17,629 nucleotides of DNA from Phyllobacteriaceae bacterium (GTDB lineage Bacteria > Pseudomonadota > Alphaproteobacteria > Rhizobiales > Rhizobiaceae): contig JAHEGF010000026.1 in the NCBI GenBank assembly GCA_024645155.1, positions 2,575 through 20,203 of the forward strand. Reading direction: 5' to 3'. Positions 1 to 6,636 of the stretch are shown piece by piece. The notes under the pieces are model-generated. The model searched no databases. It was not told where the DNA came from and worked only from the letters and a program-made list of their open reading frames with translations. Position 1 is the stretch's first letter. Each line of letters opens with the position of its first letter. A program made the position numbers and the translations under genes.

Positions 1-1
1 G

Positions 2-391
2 GAAGCATTTTCCGATGGCTGGTTTCGAACCGGAGATGCCGGGCACTTCGACGAAGGCGGCAGCCTCTATATCGATGACCGGATCAAGGATGTGATCATC
101 TCTGGTGGCGAAAATATCTATCCGGCTGTGTTGGAACAAATATTGATGGAATGCCAAGACCTGTCTGAAGCGGCAGTCGTTGCACGAGCAGACAAGCGTT
201 GGGGCGAGGTGCCGGTTGCTGTTGTAGTCCGTAAATCGGGTAGTGCCATTGACGAGGCCGGTGTCATGGCCTTGTTCAATGATAGGGTTGCGCGGTTCCA
301 GCATCCAAAAGTGGTGATGTTTTTCGATGCCCTGCCACGCAGTTCAATGGGCAAGGTACTGAAAAACGACCTCAGAAAACTCGTGAACTGA
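2..391 (+). CDS. Acyl-CoA synthetase (AMP-forming), C-terminal part, 5' end outside window
   Basis: This is the C-terminal end of an acyl-adenylate-forming CoA ligase, which uses ATP to activate a carboxylic acid to its CoA thioester. The frame is open from base 2, with no start in the window. Visible motifs are DGWFRTGD, the hinge region DRIKDVIISGGENIYP, and near the C-terminus SSMGKVLKNDLRK, which carries the lysine (of GKV) typical of the adenylation step. About 129 residues are present, matching the mobile C-terminal domain of the ANL superfamily. It runs in the same direction as the downstream catabolic genes but is separated from them by a 314-bp gap with likely operator sites, so it may end a different transcript. 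It could supply the first CoA-activated substrate for the same pathway. The acid it activates cannot be told from this part. The GTG at 92 is internal to the domain and is not a start. Confidence 0.93.
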   Translation, partial: EAFSDGWFRTGDAGHFDEGGSLYIDDRIKDVIISGGENIYPAVLEQILMECQDLSEAAVVARADKRWGEVPVAVVVRKSGSAIDEAGVMALFNDRVARFQHPKVVMFFDALPRSSMGKVLKNDLRKLVN

Positions 392-410
392 AGCGTAGTT
401 ATCCTCGATT

Positions 411-427
411 TTTTACAATATGTAAAA
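411..427. promoter_or_regulatory. Palindromic operator candidate 1 (TTTTACA-N3-TGTAAAA)
   Basis: The site has perfect 7-bp arms, TTTTACA and TGTAAAA, around ATA. It lies 20 bp after the acyl-CoA synthetase stop codon. The same arms recur at 549-566. Two near-identical palindromes in one intergenic region are the usual sign of a dimeric repressor or activator, for example of the TetR or GntR type. No regulator gene is present in the window, so the binding protein is unknown. A terminator role is unlikely because the stem is almost all A/T. Confidence 0.6.
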
Positions 428-548
428 CGTGAATGCCAATTTGATCGCTTTTGCGTCCAACCGGCCGTTTGTGAACGCTGGAAAATGAACACACGCTGGA
501 TATTCTGTTTATCCTTGCCAATGATTGCGTTGTTTTAATGAAGATCCA

Positions 549-566
549 TTTTACACATATGTAAAA
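549..566. promoter_or_regulatory. Palindromic operator candidate 2 (TTTTACA-N4-TGTAAAA)
   Basis: This carries the same 7-bp arms as the site at 411-427, here around CATA. It is about 140 bp upstream of the first operon gene. The centre-to-centre distance to site 1 is about 138 bp, near 13 helical turns, which would allow looping by a protein bound at both. The left arm contains TTTACA, close to a -35 hexamer, so bound protein could block RNA polymerase. The regulatory role is inferred from symmetry and duplication only. Confidence 0.6.
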
Positions 567-705
567 ATATGTTGTGCTAATACGCTCAAGGTGTCAGACT
601 GGCATTTGGCAACAAACCTTGGACAGGTTTTGTTGTACTTGGCGCAACGCGGCGGCTTCCCGAGTTCGACAAGTCGATAATTGCGCGATCCGCAAGCCGC
701 AGGAG

Positions 706-1155
706 ATGAATTTGTCCTACGACGCGTTCATCAACAAGGAATATCCGCCCTTCGAAATCGAAGTTGAACGAGGGCGTTTGCGGTTTTTTGCCAAGGCAAC
801 GGGCGCCACAAACCCAATCTATTTCAATGACACCGCAGCGCGCGCGGCGGGCTACGCGGACATACCAGCCCCGCCGAGTTTTGCCTATTGCATCACCATG
901 GATGCCGGCCAATCATTCAATGTGTTGGAAGATATGGATATCCCGCTGCCAAAGGCAGTTCACGGCGCACAAGGGTTTGTTTTCCATAAGACAATCATTG
1001 CTGGCGATGTCATTTCGGGACGGCAGAAGATCACAAATATTTTCGAGAAGAAGGGTGGCGTCCTATTGTTCATCGAGACACTGATCGCTCTGAAAAACCA
1101 AGATGACGAACCGGTCTGTGACCTGACTTCTACCATTATCGTGCGTAACGGCTGA
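706..1155 (+). CDS. MaoC-N / FAS1-like dehydratase domain protein, non-catalytic hydratase half
   Basis: This 149-aa single hot-dog protein matches the MaoC dehydratase N-terminal family: EYPPFEIEVERGRLRFFAKATG near the start, then NPIYFND, PAPPSFAY, and AGDVISGRQKITNIFEKKGG. It aligns with the catalytic MaoC encoded next door, but the hydratase residues are replaced: the Asp of GDxNPxH is Ala34 and the His is Tyr39. Family knowledge of paired MaoC proteins such as HadAB and ChsH1/ChsH2 suggests it is the structural partner of a heteromeric enoyl-CoA hydratase. I chose ATG 706 because family similarity begins there; the open frame extends to a GTG at 574 with no such similarity. AGGAG at 701-705 abuts this ATG with no spacer, so TTG 712, with a 6-nt spacer, is a real alternative start. 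It is the first gene of the operon, 12 bp before the next. Confidence 0.88.
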   Translation: MNLSYDAFINKEYPPFEIEVERGRLRFFAKATGATNPIYFNDTAARAAGYADIPAPPSFAYCITMDAGQSFNVLEDMDIPLPKAVHGAQGFVFHKTIIAGDVISGRQKITNIFEKKGGVLLFIETLIALKNQDDEPVCDLTSTIIVRNG

Positions 1156-1167
1156 CCAGGAAAAGTA

Positions 1168-1608
1168 ATGGGAATGAACCTTGAACAACTGAAACCCGGA
1201 GACCTGATCCCGGAATCCATCAGACCACCAATCACACGAACACAGCTGGCGCTGTTTGCGGGAGCCTCGGGAGATCACAATCCGATTCACCTGGATGATG
1301 AGGAGGCAAGACGCGGCGGGCTGCCCGGTGTAATAGGGCACGGCATGTTGAGTATGGCGTTTTTGGCGCAGTTGCTGACCGACCTTGTGCCGAATTGGCA
1401 GATTCGCGCATTCCAAGCCCGTTTTGTCGGCATGACCAAACCCGGCGACGTGATTGCCTGTAGTGGTGAAGTGACAGCGCGATCCGCTTCTAAAGGTCAA
1501 ACCATCCTAGATCTGGCGGTAATAGCTAAAACCCAGAACGACGCAATTGTGCTCGACGGAACAGCGAGAATCGCTGTGCCAACCACCAGAGGTAAACTCG
1601 GCAAATGA
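1168..1608 (+). CDS. MaoC-family (R)-specific enoyl-CoA hydratase, catalytic subunit
   Basis: This 146-aa hot-dog hydratase adds water to a 2-enoyl-CoA. The hydratase-2 signature is intact: FAGASGDHNPIHLDDEEA at residues 30-46, with catalytic Asp36 and His41, followed by GVIGHGMLSMAFLAQLL. AGGAAAAG lies just before ATG 1168. It sits 12 bp after the MaoC-N gene, whose product lacks the same catalytic pair, so the two probably form one heteromeric hydratase. The stop codon overlaps the next start by 4 bp (ATGA), suggesting coupled translation with the thiolase. In the proposed pathway it would hydrate the enoyl-CoA made by the acyl-CoA dehydrogenase encoded at 6637. A mesaconyl-CoA-hydratase-like role is possible, but chain length and branching cannot be read from sequence. 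Confidence 0.93.
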   Translation: MGMNLEQLKPGDLIPESIRPPITRTQLALFAGASGDHNPIHLDDEEARRGGLPGVIGHGMLSMAFLAQLLTDLVPNWQIRAFQARFVGMTKPGDVIACSGEVTARSASKGQTILDLAVIAKTQNDAIVLDGTARIAVPTTRGKLGK

Positions 1609-2819
1609 CCTTCCTAGCAGAGATCCCATATAACGGATATTGGTCTACACCATTTGCCAAATGGCAGGGCAGCCTTGGCGATCTCAATAGCGTCAAATTT
1701 GCTGCTTACGTTGCCAATGCAGAACTGAAACTCCGCGAGATTGATCCGTCGGGATTCGATTTTGGTGTACTCGGCATTACCGTGCCGCAGAAACACTCAT
1801 TTTACGGTCTGCCCTGGCTTATGGGTATGATCGGCGCCTATGAGATCAGCGGGCCGACAATCGCGCAGGCTTGCGCGACCGGCGTACGATCGCTGCTCGC
1901 CGGTTTCGAGGAAATAGCTGTCGGAATGGCATCGGCGGCGCTGATTGTTGCCTGCGACCGGACATCGAACGGACCACACATCGCCTATCCTGCTCCGAGT
2001 GCGCCGGGCGGTACCGTGGACCACGAAAATTGGGTAATGGACAATTTCAATCATGACCCGCTCGGAAAGCACGCCATGATCCAGACGGCGGAAAATGTTG
2101 CGAAAAAAAGACAAATCTCGACCGAAGCGCAACATGACGTAGTGTTGCGCCGCTGTGAGCAGTATATGGATGCGCTTGCGGATGATCGTGCGTTTCACAG
2201 GCGCTTCATGACACTGCCTTTCGACGTGCCGCATGCAAACTACAAAAAGATCGCGAAAACCATTGATGGCGACGAGGGCGTTACGCTTTCAACAGCGGAA
2301 GGCCTGGCAAAACTCCGCCCGGTATTAGAAGATGGAACCGTTACATATGGAAGCCAGACCCATCCCGCTGATGGCAATTCGGCGATCATTGTGGCGACAT
2401 CGGAAAAGGCACGCGAACTTAGCAGTGAACCCGATGTGCAAATCCGCGTGCATGGCTTCGGATTATCGCGGGCCGGCCTTGCGCAAATGCCGGAAGCGCC
2501 GGTTCCAGCCGCAAAAATGGCACTCGAAATGGCCGGCATGTCCATGGCGGAGATCGATGCGGTCAATACCCATAACCCGTTTGCCGTCAACGACATCGTT
2601 TTTGCTAGTGAGACAGGTTTCGAACTCGAGCGGATGAACAGTCATGGTTGCTCATTGATCTGGGGGCATCCTCAGGGGCCAACCGGTTTGCGCTCAATCA
2701 TCGAACTCATTGAAGCGCTGCATCTGCGCGGCGGCGGCAATGGCCTGTTCACAGGATGTGCGGCTGGCGACACAGCGATGGCAGTGGTCGTTTCCGTCAG
2801 CGATCGGGGAACGCAGTGA
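1605..2819 (+). CDS. Thiolase / lipid-transfer-type acyltransferase (SCPx/Ltp family)
   Basis: This 404-aa thiolase-superfamily protein has full family length. The nucleophilic cysteine is in AQACATGVRSL (Cys90). The histidine block is GHPQGPTG (His355) and the second cysteine is in FTGCAAGD (Cys385). The usual NEAFA motif is THNPFAVND (322-330). Since Cys90, His355 and Cys385 are all present, thiolytic cleavage of a 3-oxoacyl-CoA is the simplest role. The overall type is closer to SCPx/lipid-transfer thiolases, some of which (Ltp2) act as retro-aldolases on side chains; those I know of lack the thiolase cysteine. Such enzymes often come with a DUF35 (OB-fold) partner; none is encoded in this window. 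The start ATG overlaps the stop of the hydratase by 4 bp. It would perform the final C-C cleavage in the pathway. Confidence 0.9.
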   Translation: MTFLAEIPYNGYWSTPFAKWQGSLGDLNSVKFAAYVANAELKLREIDPSGFDFGVLGITVPQKHSFYGLPWLMGMIGAYEISGPTIAQACATGVRSLLAGFEEIAVGMASAALIVACDRTSNGPHIAYPAPSAPGGTVDHENWVMDNFNHDPLGKHAMIQTAENVAKKRQISTEAQHDVVLRRCEQYMDALADDRAFHRRFMTLPFDVPHANYKKIAKTIDGDEGVTLSTAEGLAKLRPVLEDGTVTYGSQTHPADGNSAIIVATSEKARELSSEPDVQIRVHGFGLSRAGLAQMPEAPVPAAKMALEMAGMSMAEIDAVNTHNPFAVNDIVFASETGFELERMNSHGCSLIWGHPQGPTGLRSIIELIEALHLRGGGNGLFTGCAAGDTAMAVVVSVSDRGTQ

Positions 2820-2820
2820 A

Positions 2821-4959
2821 ATGCCTGATGCCGGCGGTTATGAAAAGTTCAAGGTCGGGATTGATGTCGGTGGGACGTTTACCGATTTCTTCCTGACGGT
2901 AAATGGCGGTGCGCCCCAGATACACAAGGTCCTGTCAACGCCGGGTGATCCGTCAGTTGCCGTAATGCAGGGGCTGAAAGATCTGGCGGCGATGCAACAG
3001 CCGGCTATGACGGCTACCGAATTTGCCGGGCGGATAGAGACGATTGTACATGGCACGACGGTGACCACAAACGCGACTCTAACCCGGCAAGGTGCGAAAT
3101 CCGGCTTGATCACCACGGCTGGCCTTAGGGACGCACTCGAAATGCGGCGCGGAATACGTGAAGAGCAGTACGACAATCGTTACACCAATGTCGATCCGGT
3201 CGTTCCGCGATATTTGCGTGTCGGCGTCGAGGGCCGGCTTGACCGCTCCGGGCGTGAAGTTGTTCCTCTCAATCTTGACCAAGTGCGTGCGGCAGTGGAA
3301 CTTTTCAAGGCCGAGGGCGTGAAGGCGATCGCAATCTGCTTCATTAATTCCTTCGCCAATCCAGATCATGAAAAGGCAGCTGCTGATCTGGTGCGAGCAG
3401 AGTATCCGGATGCTTACCTGACAGTATCGTCCGATCTGCTGCCATCGATCCGGTTCTATGAAAGGCTTTCGACAACGGCACTCAATTCCTATGTTGGTCC
3501 GATTCTGGAGCACTACCTCGACCAATTGCAGGGGCGGTTGAACGAAGTGGGTTTTGGCGGAATTCTCCTGATCATGCAGTCAAATGGCGGCGTGATGTCT
3601 CCTGAGATCGCTCGTCAGGGAGCGGCAAAAACGCTTCTGTCGGGACCTGCCGCCGGTCCGGGTGCCGGACTGGTCTATGCCAAGGCGCAGGATCAAACCA
3701 GCTGCATTGTCGTCGATATGGGTGGAACCAGTTTTGAAGCCGCTCTGGTGATAGATGGCCCGGTGATGGTCAATCACGGCGAAATAGACCGGCTTCGGAT
3801 CGCATTACCCATGCTTGGCATCCATACGATCGGCGCTGGTGGTGGTTCGATTGGCCGGATCGACCAAGGTGGGCTGCTGAGAGTCGGTCCGCAGAGTGCC
3901 GCTTCAGATCCGGGTCCGGCCTGCTATGGCAAGGGCGGCGCCCTGCCAACAACAACTGATGCCAATCTCGTACTTGGATACCTTGATCCGGAGTATTTTG
4001 CCGGCGGCAAGATCGCGCTTGATGTTGAGGCATCGCGCCGGGCTATTGCGGAACATATAGCCGTTCCACTCGGCATAAGCGTGGAAAAGGCAGCGGCCGG
4101 CATGTACCGGGTAGCCTGCAACAACATGGCTCAGGGTGTACGCGAAGTGACAATAAAACGCGGGTTTGATCCGCGTGAATTTCCGGTGGTAGTCGCCGGC
4201 GGAGCCGGACCGATCCACTCCTGCCTCATTTGCCAGGAACTGGGGATTCCGCTGCAAATCGTGCCACGAGAATCGTCGATCCTGTGCGCTGTAGGCATGT
4301 TGATGAGCGATTTGAAGCACGACTTTGTACGCACATTCGTCGCCTGGCTTGATAAGCTCGACTATGTCGCCCTGAATGCTGTCGTTGATGAAATGAAGGG
4401 CGAGGGAGCACAAATGCTGAAGGCTGAACACATACCGCCTGCCCGTCAGGAACACTTCGTCAAATTCGATTGCCGCTACCACAAACAATATCACGAGGTT
4501 TCCTTTGTTATTCCGGCCAATGCCCTTGCCGCCCACGATGCCGGGGCTATCGCGTCAGCATTTCATTCAGAGCACAATCGCCTCTATGGCTACTCACTCG
4601 AGGAACTCGGGACCGGCATCGAGATCGTTAATGTCAGAGTGCAATCGATTGGCCGCGTCAAAAAACTTACGGCGGATCAGAGCAAGGCCCGCAGCAAGTC
4701 TGCGCGACACGCAAAAAAGGGAGACAGGCAGATTTATCTGCCGGAAAGCGAATCGTTTGTGCTTTCGCCAGTCTATGATGGCTCCCAGCTCCAACCGGGC
4801 AACCGGATTACCGGACCGGCAATGATCGAGGAAGCAACAACCGCAATTTTCGTCAGCCGAGACTTCGAATGCGCCGTCGACACGCTTGGCTCATTCATCA
4901 TTTTTACAAGGGGCCGCGAAGATCTTGTAAAGTCACTGAGGAAGGATGCGCACCGATGA
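2821..4959 (+). CDS. Hydantoinase/oxoprolinase subunit A (HyuA-type ATPase)
   Basis: This 712-aa protein belongs to the HyuA family, the ATP-using subunit of hydantoinases, 5-oxoprolinases, caprolactamase-type lactam hydrolases and acetone/acetophenone carboxylases. The N-terminal phosphate-binding motif GIDVGGTFTDFF is at 13-24, HGTT at 77-80, SGPAAG at 274-279, DMGGTSFEA at 299-307 (the last motif usually reads SFD; here Glu306), GAGGGS at 338-343 and SDPGPACYG at 362-370. I chose ATG 2821, one base after the thiolase stop, because the family N-terminus begins there and GGGGA lies upstream; the frame is open further upstream, inside the thiolase gene. Its stop overlaps the HyuB start by 4 bp, so a stable A/B complex is likely. 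The reaction is either ATP-driven lactam or imide hydrolysis or ketone carboxylation. Cytoplasmic, with no signal peptide. Confidence 0.95.
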   Translation: MPDAGGYEKFKVGIDVGGTFTDFFLTVNGGAPQIHKVLSTPGDPSVAVMQGLKDLAAMQQPAMTATEFAGRIETIVHGTTVTTNATLTRQGAKSGLITTAGLRDALEMRRGIREEQYDNRYTNVDPVVPRYLRVGVEGRLDRSGREVVPLNLDQVRAAVELFKAEGVKAIAICFINSFANPDHEKAAADLVRAEYPDAYLTVSSDLLPSIRFYERLSTTALNSYVGPILEHYLDQLQGRLNEVGFGGILLIMQSNGGVMSPEIARQGAAKTLLSGPAAGPGAGLVYAKAQDQTSCIVVDMGGTSFEAALVIDGPVMVNHGEIDRLRIALPMLGIHTIGAGGGSIGRIDQGGLLRVGPQSAASDPGPACYGKGGALPTTTDANLVLGYLDPEYFAGGKIALDVEASRRAIAEHIAVPLGISVEKAAAGMYRVACNNMAQGVREVTIKRGFDPREFPVVVAGGAGPIHSCLICQELGIPLQIVPRESSILCAVGMLMSDLKHDFVRTFVAWLDKLDYVALNAVVDEMKGEGAQMLKAEHIPPARQEHFVKFDCRYHKQYHEVSFVIPANALAAHDAGAIASAFHSEHNRLYGYSLEELGTGIEIVNVRVQSIGRVKKLTADQSKARSKSARHAKKGDRQIYLPESESFVLSPVYDGSQLQPGNRITGPAMIEEATTAIFVSRDFECAVDTLGSFIIFTRGREDLVKSLRKDAHR

Positions 4960-6632
4960 CCGCCGTCGACCCCATTTTGGCTTCTGTCTATGCACGTCTG
5001 TTCAAATCGATCACCGACGAAATGAGTTTGTCGGTAGAGAAAACCGCGCGATCCCCGATCCTTTGCGAAGCCAAGGATTTCGTGACCGGATTGTACGATG
5101 CAGACGGCAAAATGCTCGAGCAGACCGAGAATCTTCCGATCCTTGCCTTTTCGCTGGCGCCGGTCTGTAAATACATCAAGGACTATTTCGGCAATGATAT
5201 CCATCCCGGCGATGTCATCTTCCACAATGACGTTTTTTCACTCGGCAACCAGAACAACGACGTAGCGGTATACAAGCCGGTCTTTTCTGGCGAGACACTG
5301 GTTGGCTGGGTCGCAGTCAAGGGCCACCAAGCCGATATCGGCGGTAATGTACGTGGCGGATATAATCCGAACGCCAAGGAGGTCTGGCAGGAGGCTTTGA
5401 GGATTCCGCCCGTCAAGGTTTATGAGTGTGGAAAGATTCGCAAGGATGTCTGGGAGCTTATCTTTGCCAACATTCGCCTCGATATCGTGGAACATGACAT
5501 GCGAGCCCAGATGGGCGCCTGTAATGTTGGCGAAAGGCGCCTGCTCGGCATCATTGAGAAATACGGACTTGAAAGCTACAACGCACACAAACAGTATTTG
5601 TTCGACGCCTCCCGCAAGATGATCGAAGCAGAGATCGCGCAGATCCCGGACGGGACTTATGCCGGCGAAGGCATGGTCTATTTCGATGGCCACCACGAAG
5701 GCAGCAAATTCACGATCCGCGTCGAGATAACCGTTGCCGGCAATTCGATTACATTCGACTATTCGAAAACCGACCGGCAGACCGACGGCTTCGTAAACGG
5801 CACATTCACTTCCAGCGCTTCGGCAACGATCCTGACGTTGCTGCAAATGGTCAATCCGGGAATTCCTCATAACGAGGGAATGGTCGAACCGATCAAGATC
5901 ACTATCCCGGAAGGAACCATTCTGAATGCCAGCTATCCGAAAGCGACAACTTTCGGCAACCATCTGTGCCCCCCCAATGCCGATGCCATCATCCGGGCGC
6001 TGGCTCCCGTGATCCCGGACCGGGTGACAGCCGGCTGGAACAATTTGCTGTGCTCACTGACCACCGGCCTGGATGCAGAAAAGAACGAACCTTATGTCGA
6101 TATCGGCTTCATGGGTTTGAAGGGCGGTTCGGGTGCGATGAACGGTACCGACGGCTATGACCATATCGGTATGATCGACGCGTCCGGCGGTGTACTCGAT
6201 CAGGATTACGAGATGTTTGAACAGATGACACCCCACCTGCTCGAAAAGCACGAGTACATCACCGACTCTGGCGGTGCCGGCTGCTGGCGTGGTGGTTTGG
6301 GCGTCGAAACACGGTTCACCATCGGCTCGGAGGATACCCAACTAGTAACTTTCGGTGATGGTGATTTTGAGCCTGCTTTCGGGCTCTTCGGGGGTCATGA
6401 TTCAATACTGAATATTATCGAGCTGACCTATCCTGACGGAACGAAGATCGTTCCCAAGAACAAGGATCTTATTACCGGCGTTCCCAAGGGAACCAGGTAC
6501 CGGCAGATCGCCGGTGGAGGCGGCGGCTATGGCGATCCAAAAAAACGTGACCGCGAAATCCTCCGGCGAGAAGTACGCAATGGCATGATCTCGGCAAAGG
6601 TCGCATGCGAAGTTTACGGACTGGAAGGATAG
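4956..6632 (+). CDS. Hydantoinase/oxoprolinase subunit B (HyuB-type)
   Basis: This 558-aa protein is the partner of the HyuA-type subunit. The N-terminus DPILASVYARLFKSITDEMS is typical of HyuB. The metal/active-site region is VIFHNDVFSLGNQNNDVAVY (about 88-106) followed by VKGHQADIGG (121-130). The second motif, with His124 and Asp127, is intact. In the first, the histidine of the common GGTHxxD motif is replaced by an NQNND stretch, which may mark a subfamily with a different substrate. The C-terminal IAGGGGGYGDP is also characteristic. Start ATG 4956 overlaps the HyuA stop by 4 bp and has GAGGAAGGA upstream; the longer open frame from 4869 lies within hyuA. Length fits hydantoinase B, and it is shorter than acetone carboxylase alpha. 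I see no acetone-carboxylase gamma-type gene nearby, which slightly favours hydrolysis over carboxylation. Confidence 0.95.
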   Translation: MTAVDPILASVYARLFKSITDEMSLSVEKTARSPILCEAKDFVTGLYDADGKMLEQTENLPILAFSLAPVCKYIKDYFGNDIHPGDVIFHNDVFSLGNQNNDVAVYKPVFSGETLVGWVAVKGHQADIGGNVRGGYNPNAKEVWQEALRIPPVKVYECGKIRKDVWELIFANIRLDIVEHDMRAQMGACNVGERRLLGIIEKYGLESYNAHKQYLFDASRKMIEAEIAQIPDGTYAGEGMVYFDGHHEGSKFTIRVEITVAGNSITFDYSKTDRQTDGFVNGTFTSSASATILTLLQMVNPGIPHNEGMVEPIKITIPEGTILNASYPKATTFGNHLCPPNADAIIRALAPVIPDRVTAGWNNLLCSLTTGLDAEKNEPYVDIGFMGLKGGSGAMNGTDGYDHIGMIDASGGVLDQDYEMFEQMTPHLLEKHEYITDSGGAGCWRGGLGVETRFTIGSEDTQLVTFGDGDFEPAFGLFGGHDSILNIIELTYPDGTKIVPKNKDLITGVPKGTRYRQIAGGGGGYGDPKKRDREILRREVRNGMISAKVACEVYGLEG

Positions 6633-6636
6633 CATA

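Larger units (their letters stand above)
392..705 (+). promoter_or_regulatory. Intergenic control region and leader of the catabolic operon
   Basis: This 314-bp stretch has no convincing gene and is visibly more AT-rich than its flanks. It contains two related palindromes (separate entries), so the operon promoter is probably here. I could not fix a -35/-10 pair with confidence; TTTACA at 550-555 inside the second palindrome resembles a -35 box but has no good -10 partner. The leader after the second palindrome can fold. A 9-bp stem with one bulged base pairs 610-618 with 626-635 around a 7-nt loop. GCGGCTT at 652-658 can pair with AAGCCGC at 694-700, directly before the AGGAG at 701-705. There is no T-run after either stem, and I saw no B12-box consensus of a cobalamin riboswitch. 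Confidence 0.55.

Noticed and set aside
411..427. Rho-independent terminator after the acyl-CoA synthetase
   Set aside because: The stem is almost all A/T and has no downstream T-run, and the same palindrome recurs at 549-566, which fits an operator better.
118..492. Long antisense frames opposite the operon genes (for example 118-492, 5238-5963, 13976-14584)
   Set aside because: They mirror strong + strand genes, show no family motifs and are explained by codon bias.
574..705. Upstream extension of the first MaoC gene from GTG 574
   Set aside because: The 44 extra residues show no family similarity and overlap the structured leader; similarity starts at ATG 706.
392..705. Cobalamin or molybdenum-cofactor riboswitch before the operon
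   Set aside because: The operon uses both cofactors, so I looked, but found no B12-box consensus and no recognisable Moco fold.
2710..2820. Upstream extension of HyuA inside the thiolase gene
   Set aside because: The HyuA N-terminus begins with MPDAGGYEKFKVGIDVGG at 2821; the upstream part is the thiolase C-terminus in another frame.
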